Origin: Boesenbergia rotunda
Taxonomy: Eukaryota > Streptophyta > Magnoliopsida > Zingiberales > Zingiberaceae
Length of the DNA stretch: 64,000 bases
Reading direction: 5' to 3'
Assembly: GCA_024364735.1 (NCBI GenBank)
Contig: JAGFNQ010000197.1
Location: 24,554 to 88,553, forward strand
Numbering within the stretch: the stretch's first letter is position 1; the number at the start of each line of letters is the position of its first letter. Positions 58,042 to 64,000 of the stretch are shown piece after piece. Below the pieces are notes generated by a model, which searched no databases, was not told the origin of the DNA, and saw only the letters and a program-made list of their open reading frames with translations. A program made the position numbers and the translations under genes.

Positions 58042-59649
58042 GGTGTCCAAACCTCTATTGATTCTATATCACTAATGCAATAGGAGTAGTTTAGGTATAT
58101 CAGTGGGTTTTGACCAAAACCCATTGATGGACCAACCATATCTGGATTTCTGAAAACCCTATATCAATAGACAGGCTAGAGCTAGGCGATGAAATTTTTG
58201 GTGTCCAAACATCTAATGATTCTATATGACCAATACAATAGGAGTAGTTTAGGTATATCAGTAGGTTTTGACCAAAACCCACTGATGGGCCTACGATATC
58301 TGAAAATCTGAAAACCCTATATCAATAGACAGGGCAGAGCTAGGAGATGATATTTTTGGTGTCCAAACATCTAATGATTCTATATCACCAATGCAATAGG
58401 AGTAGTTTAGGTATATCAGTGGGTTTTGACCAAAACCCACTAATGGACCTACCATATCTGGAATTCTAAAAACCCTATATCAATAGATAGGGTAGAGCTA
58501 GGAGATGATATTTTTGGTGTCCAAACATCTAATGATTCTATATCACCAATGCAATAGGTGTAGCTTAGGTATATAGTGGGTTTTGACCAAAACCCACTGA
58601 TGGACCTACCATATCTGGATTTCTGAAAACCCTATATCAATAGACAGGGTAGAGCTAGGAAATGTTATTTTTGGTGTCCAAACATCTAATGATTCTATAT
58701 CACCAATGCAATAGGAGTAGTTTAGGTATATCAGTGAGTTTTAACCAAAACCCACTGATGGACCAACTATATTTGGATTTCTGAAAACCCTATATCAATA
58801 GACAGGGTAGAGCTAGGTGATGATATTTTTGGTGTCCAAATATCTAATGATTCTATATCACGAATGCAATAGGAGTAGTTTAGGTATATCAGTGGGTTTT
58901 GACCAAAACCCACTGATGGATCTACCATATCTGGAATTCTGAAAACTCTATATCAATAGACAGGGTAGAGCTAGGAGATGCTATTTTTGGTGTCCAAACA
59001 TCTAATGATTCTATATCACCAATGCAATAGGAGTAGTTTAGGTATATCAGTGGGGTTTGACCAAAACCCACTGATGGACCTACCATATCTGGAATTCTGA
59101 AAACCCTATATCAATAGACAGGGTAGAGCTAGGAGATGATATTTTTGGTATCCAAACATCTAATGATTCTATATCACCAATGCAATAGGAGTAGTTTAGG
59201 TATATGAGTGGGTTTTGACCAAAACCCATTGATGGACCTACCATATCTGGATTTGTGAAAACCCTATATCAATAGATAGGGTAGAGCTAGGAGATTATAT
59301 TTTTGGTGTCCAAACATCTAATGATTCTATATCCCAAATGTAATAGGAGTAGTTTAGGTATATCAGTGGGTTATGACCAAAACCCACTGATAGACCTACC
59401 ATATCTGGATTTTTATAAACCCTATATCAATAGACAGGGTAGAGCTTGGAGATGATATTTTTGGTGTCCAAACATCTAATGATTCTATATCACCAATGCT
59501 ATAGGAGTAGTTTAGGTATATTAGTGGGTTTTGACCAAAACCCACTGATAGACCTACCATATCTGGATTTCTAAAAATCCTATATCAATAGACTGGGTAG
59601 AGCTAGGAGATGATATTTTTGGTGTCCAAACATCTAATAATTCTATATC
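58042..59649. repeat. 158-bp satellite, block 2 (ten units plus part)
   Basis: Unit starts at 58042, 58200, 58358, 58516, 58673, 58831, 58989, 59147, 59305, 59463 and 59621: all 158 bp but one of 157. The partial final unit ends with the same TAATAATTCTATATCACAAT variant as in block 1, 2054 bp earlier, so whole block plus end segment was duplicated. Confidence 0.95.
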
Positions 59650-60065
59650 ACAATAGGAGTAGTTTGTAATAGCAGGTTTTTAGGTATATCAGTGGGGTTT
59701 TATGTGCACACTTAGTACCAATAATTAAGAGTTATGTTCTATAAACGTATCAGTTAGGATAGAAAGATGTAGTCAGATTTATACACCTATACAACTATAA
59801 ATTTATTGTCCACCAACTTAAATCAGAAGGATTTTATGGTTAGCAAAGACCCTGAAATTTTTCCAGTTGAGGCCCACGGTGGGCCTGAAATCACTTGATT
59901 TCAGGCCCACCGTCGGCCTAAAATAAATTTATTTCAGGCACACGTTGGGCCTGAAATGAAGCTATTCAGGCCCACACTGGGCCTGAATTGAAGTGATTTC
60001 AGGCCCACCGTGGGCCTGAATTTTATCAAAACAGTATTACAGTTTTTAAAATTTGAAACAAGTTT
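59650..60065. repeat. array-end segment 2 with GGCCTGAAA dyads
   Basis: Near copy of 57596-58020. The dyads (59868-60018) are better preserved here, e.g. GGCCCACGGTGGGCCTGAAA. It ends at about 60065 where unrelated sequence begins. Confidence 0.85.
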
Positions 60066-60179
60066 ATTAAATTAATGGTAGACATAATCCATCTTACTAA
60101 CTAAATACAGAATGCATACCAAATTTCAATTCCTTCGAGACCATAAAGTCAAAATTTCAAATTATGTTGCAATAGGAGT

Positions 60180-60365
60180 GTTGTAAATCCATCAGTGGGT
60201 TTCTACCGAAACCAACTGATGGACCTTCGATACTTGGATATGTCCATACTTGATATCAGTAGTTAGAGTTAACGAAAGAGATGTTATTTCTGGTCTGCAA
60301 ACTTAGTCCCAATCATTATGAGTTATGTTATCTTACCGTATCAGTTGGTACACAACATTGCAGCA
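60180..60365. repeat. single diverged 158-bp unit and end segment
   Basis: AATAGGAGTGTTGTAAATCC, then ATCAGTGGGTTTCTACCGAA and ACTGATGGACC, then AGTCCCAATCATTATGAGTT and CGTATCAGTTGG follow the order of the satellite unit and its end segment, with many differences. It may be an ancestral unit from which the arrays grew. Confidence 0.55.
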
Positions 60366-60521
60366 ACTGGATATGAATCATCATCACACAATTGTTTTAT
60401 TTTTTTTGACAATAAATTATATTCATATGAAAACATCTACAAAATACAGAATTTGGATACAAATGGAGCTCAATCACTAGCAAAGGATTTTTTTTACAAC
60501 AATACTTCAAGTGATTGAGTC

Positions 60522-63500
60522 TCATGTTTTATAATACATGTCCCTCATAATATTAACTGTCAGATCAAATCTCATTTTTATCATATCTCCTTGTTTGAAA
60601 TCCATCTTCTCATCATATAGGAGACATCGGACGTATTGCATCACAAAGAAGGCACAGTCCACGCTGAAAATAACAAACAGTATTTCTGATTTCAATAAGT
60701 GGGGTTATAAAATACTTTCATAATTTTAAAATTTTAAAACTCTTCCTCAGTTACTTACCTATGTTCTTGTTAGGGACATTTTTGTCTGACGGAGGGCCAT
60801 TTGTACAAGGGATGATGACTTTGTAGATATGGATGAATAGCCGTAAGTTCCTCACGAGTATATTGTTTAAGTTCTTTTACTTGTAAAATATATCATGAAT
60901 TTCAATGACATTTTAGACCAAATGATGAACATATATGAATAAAGGTAGGTAGCTCACCGCTGAGTCAAAATCATTCTTATATTTACGGCGACTAGCAAGA
61001 GAATTTAAATGATTGAAAGTCATTGTTTCTGTATCCACCGCCAACAAGTGAAAGTGTGTATTATCACTGCACAAAGGTATTAAAATATATCTAAACCCTT
61101 GTTCTATCATATCAGTCCTCATCACTTGTTGCAGGGAAAACTTTCTTGATGATCTTAGTGAAGCCTAAAAATTTGCATACTCAAAATTATTAATAACCAC
61201 ATCATAATATTACATCTTCTACAATCTATTAATTGATACTAATTTACATCACTTACTGTGAAGAAGGTTGAACAATATATTGACTTGTTGTATGACCTAC
61301 CACATGTAGATGCTCCCCTAAATATAATTTTACAGAAGGCATCAATGACCTCACCTTTTGTGAAAACCTCTCCATTGAGAATTTGTAAGAATGAATGCAA
61401 ATTCAAAGCAAAGTGTGCATCCTCCCAGATAAATTCATTAGTCAACCTGCCAAGTAAATTGATAAGATTATATATTAAAGACCAAAATATATTAACTAAA
61501 CTATGTTTCATAACTTACTTTAGGTTCTCTAATTTATTTATCCGGTAGCCCACTACTTTATCTTGATTTTTCTTCTTCGAATTCATAAAATGCTTCTTCA
61601 CAAACTACATCGATAAAATTTATCCTAAACTAATTAATGACCAAATTCAATAAATTTGACTTAATTTATATGAAAATAACTCACATACATCAATGCCTTG
61701 TTGCCTCATTTTGTATTGTTCGGAGGTCCTTCTTTTTTCCTCCTCTATATCTTCTTCAGACATTACTTCCATTACAGTAATGGTTTCTCTTGCTTTCTCC
61801 ATATCATCCTCACTATGTTTCCTTTTTCCCTTGTCCATGACTTTTGATATTTGTTTCTTGCTCCGCTTCCCCTTAGGTAATAGCTGGTGTCATACTGGAC
61901 TGTCAATTGGAGTATCCCTGTAATCATACCGAGTTCGGTCCCGTCCTCTCCTTGTTCTACAAGATACTAGATCTGAAAGAGGAGCGACTAAAGGATAGCT
62001 TTCTTGAGCCTTCATGCCCTTTTTTTCAATAATTGAATGTAATTCCTTAACCCTTTCATTCAAACATATATTCTCCTCTGTTAGCTCCTTGATTAGGTTG
62101 TCTTTAAGAATGCATTCACCACATAGCCTTACATCTTCTGTGTGATGTCCTTGTGATGTGTCCATTGCCCATGAAATGTCATCGCCAATATCAAGGTTCT
62201 CAAACAATATTTTTTCATGTAGGTTAGGAATTATTTCAACGATCACCTGTCAATTACCAAGTACACAAATGTTACTGCCTCTATATCAAACTAACATAGA
62301 TCACAGTTTAGAATAATTACCTCTTCGGACCTGATTCGGTTGACAAGGTCCCTCACCCTACTAATATACGAAGGAATATTCCTCCACTTATTTATTCGGG
62401 GTCCTTCAACATTCTATGGTTTTTGAATGGGTAAATGCTCCAAAAACCATGCCTACACAATGTTTTCCAGCCAAATACATTAATGACAGCAAAATATTAT
62501 AAAATTTATCAAGAAAATTCTACTCACTGCCAAAAGTCCAGCAAATCCCTTTAGGTAAGGGAGGTTGGTGGTGCTCTGGATTCCCTAAGTTGATGAAAAT
62601 AAGTCCCCAATCTTAGGCAATTATGGAGACAAAAAATTATGGATAGCTTGCACCCAGTTGAATCTACCAAGATTATCATAATCATCTACTATATCTACAA
62701 GACCTAGAGGGACCTTATATGTACTAGACGAAAATAAAACATAAACAAATATATACAAAATATATATTTACAAACTAATAAAATATCATCCCTCTGATTC
62801 AACACTTTTAGAATAATGTTTAAGTAACTCCTCAATTATTGTTCTGGTAGGTTGTTTTTCTTTTGAGAAGTAAGTACGATGGAGGTCACCCAATGCTTTA
62901 GTTAAATTAATAGGGACCGAAACACCACGGTCCACTATGCCCAGTAATAAAGCAACATCTCGTCTGGTGAACGCAACTGGTACACCTGAAACAATTAAAA
63001 TATTTAGTTATCATCAAGAATATAGGCTTCAAATTATTTCACTTTGGGCCTGAAATGAATTCCTTTCAGGTCCAACGTGGCCCTGAAATGATTCATTTCA
63101 GGCCTTCCAAGGGCCTGAAGTCAAATTCACTTCAGGCCCTCGGTAGGCCTGAAATAAAATCATTTCGGGCCTACCGAGGGCCTGAAGTAAAATCACTTCA
63201 GGTCCTCGTGATTTTATTTCAGGCCTACTGGCCTTAATTGAATTTCACTTCAGGCCCTCGGTAGGCCTGAAATATCATTTAAATTGATCAAATATAAATC
63301 ATTTAAGGCCATCTATATCCAAGTTTTATCTTACTATAGATATTGTTTACAATTGATAATTTAAACTATTACCTGAGAATTTAAAAACTTGCGAGGTTGA
63401 ATCCCAACTTTCAAATATATTAACCAAAATTCCATGGATATGCTGCAATTCTTGTATGTCCAAGAAAAAACTGAAGGGTGACTCTTTGATCTTCACAATG

Positions 63501-63751
63501 TGTCGATCATTTAAAATTTCAAATGCTTCAAAAAAATGTTTAAAGTAGCCTAAAACACTGCACCAATGTAATTTTTGTCCAAAGTCATCTGAACTCTACA
63601 GTTTTTATACATTACAAATTTATTCAGCAAAAATAAGTTTAAACATTTTCACAAACTACGTTGTTCTTACCTAAGCCTATCGCTAACATACCTTGGTGAA
63701 TAATGCCAAGGAAGAAGACGATGAACCACCCACAGACCTTTTTCCTGCCAT
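60522..63751 (-). pseudogene. C48 (Ulp1-like) protease / DUF1985-like gene, copy 2, near-complete exon layout
   Basis: Exon 1 at 63751-63692 (MAGKRSVGGSSSSSLALFTK) ends at a GTATGT donor. Exon 2 is 63595-63373 (WCSVLGYFKHFFEAF, NIFESWDSTSQVFKFS). After a 387-nt intron exon 3 (62985 down to about 62770) reads VPVAFTRRDVALLLGIVDRG, a clear DUF1985/plant-mobile-domain-like motif; splicing keeps frame throughout. Next come VDIVDDYDNLGRFNWVQAIH (to 62530), the AWFLEHLP block (62320-62460), a coiled coil (61890-62246), a Lys/Glu-rich block (61647-61838), 61260-61510, and the C48 domain: THFHLLAVDTETMTFNHLNS, then QEHS|VDCAFFVMQYV across a GTAAGT...CAG intron (60758-60664), stop at 60522. TAA/TAG codons at 62621, 62585, 62414 and 60770 break it. 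The protease would cut SUMO-like conjugates or be a transposon accessory; function unknown. Confidence 0.7.
63040..63285. repeat. GGCCTGAAA palindromic repeats in intron 2 of copy 2
   Basis: Seven or so alternating TTTCAGGCC / GGCCTGAAA words with CTCGGTAGG or CCGAGGG between them, giving nested hairpins. They lie wholly inside the 387-nt intron (62986-63372). Related dyads occur at 42290-42360, 57815-57965 and 59868-60018. Confidence 0.85.
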
Positions 63752-64000
63752 TATCATAAAAATCACCCGTGCAGAAACCCTAACCCCTACTTTGATAGTG
63801 CAGAGCAGTCTGGACTTCAACGTTAACACTTAAAGCCGCCTCAGGATCACACGCTAACACTTTCAATACTTGCCTAGGTTTTGGTTTGGAGGAGGGATTC
63901 GAGGGATGAGCTCGCGACTATAGCACAGCTAGGGCACGCACAATAATCTCCTCCTTCGACAATACCATTTACGTTGTTGCGCTGAGAGAGAATGGAGAAA
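63752..64000 (-). other. 5' flank of gene copy 2
   Basis: Upstream sequence of the proposed ATG at 63751. No strong TATA box is seen close by; a TATAG at about 63919 (plus reading) is weak. The region may hold the leader and promoter, and is cut by the window edge. Confidence 0.3.

Noticed and set aside
1..64000. Naming the species
   Set aside because: Repeat families hint at a monocot, but nothing in the sequence identifies the species without a database search.

Overview
This is plant nuclear DNA made almost entirely of nested transposable elements. The evidence is Ty1/copia and Ty3/gypsy elements with initiator-Met-tRNA or tRNA-Asp primer sites, long LTRs, 5-bp target duplications, and two copies of a plant-type gene joining a DUF1985/plant-mobile-domain-like region to a C48 (Ulp1-like) protease. 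I see no ordinary single-copy host gene that is clearly intact, and no rRNA, CRISPR or bacterial feature. The species cannot be read from the sequence; a large, repeat-rich angiosperm genome (possibly a monocot) fits. Two single N bases (13635, 37308) sit exactly on structural junctions, so some joins may be assembly patches.

Layout. 1-3018: broken copia copy A (RT/RNase H, a scrambled patch, integrase, then a small inverted protease piece). 3019-12585: nearly complete minus-strand copia copy B (3' LTR, PPT, spacer, pol, gag, Met-tRNA primer site, 5' LTR). 12586-16278: unassigned AT-rich DNA, a plus-strand LTR start, then LTR-like DNA full of GATCGGTC-type and CCTCCAAGCTAGG-type repeats and a 456-bp LTR remnant. 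16279-22600: copia relative D without pol, interrupted by a 3.3-kb solo gypsy LTR with TSD TATTG. 22601-25879: AT-rich DNA, a plus-strand LTR-like block and an unrecognised acidic ORF cut by the next element. 25880-33876: copia relative C, in which pol is replaced by about 2 kb carrying an unrelated gene with its own TATA box and a probable small intron; a solo LTR with TSD GGAAG is nested upstream of that gene. 33877-42289: an 8.4-kb Tekay/Del-like gypsy element with both LTRs and many nonsense codons. 42290-45255: C48/DUF1985 gene copy 1, cut at its 5' end by an Athila/Tat-like LTR (45256-47489, plus strand, Asp primer site). 47640-52672: a related LTR in the opposite orientation, itself carrying a solo LTR with TSD AACTA. 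52673-57032: noncoding internal DNA and an acidic repeat ORF. 56935-60065: a 158-bp hairpin satellite in two blocks. 60522-63751: C48/DUF1985 gene copy 2, with a readable exon structure from ATG to stop but four nonsense codons.

The autonomous copia copy B and the pol-less relatives C and D share LTR end sequences (TGTTGG...CCAACA), a polypurine tract and a long AT-rich 3' spacer; this suggests, as inference, an autonomous/non-autonomous family. The most unusual items are the pol-replacing gene in C, the paired C48/DUF1985 loci with their palindromic GGCCTGAAA repeats and hairpin satellite, and tRNA-like A/B boxes lying antisense in the gypsy LTRs.
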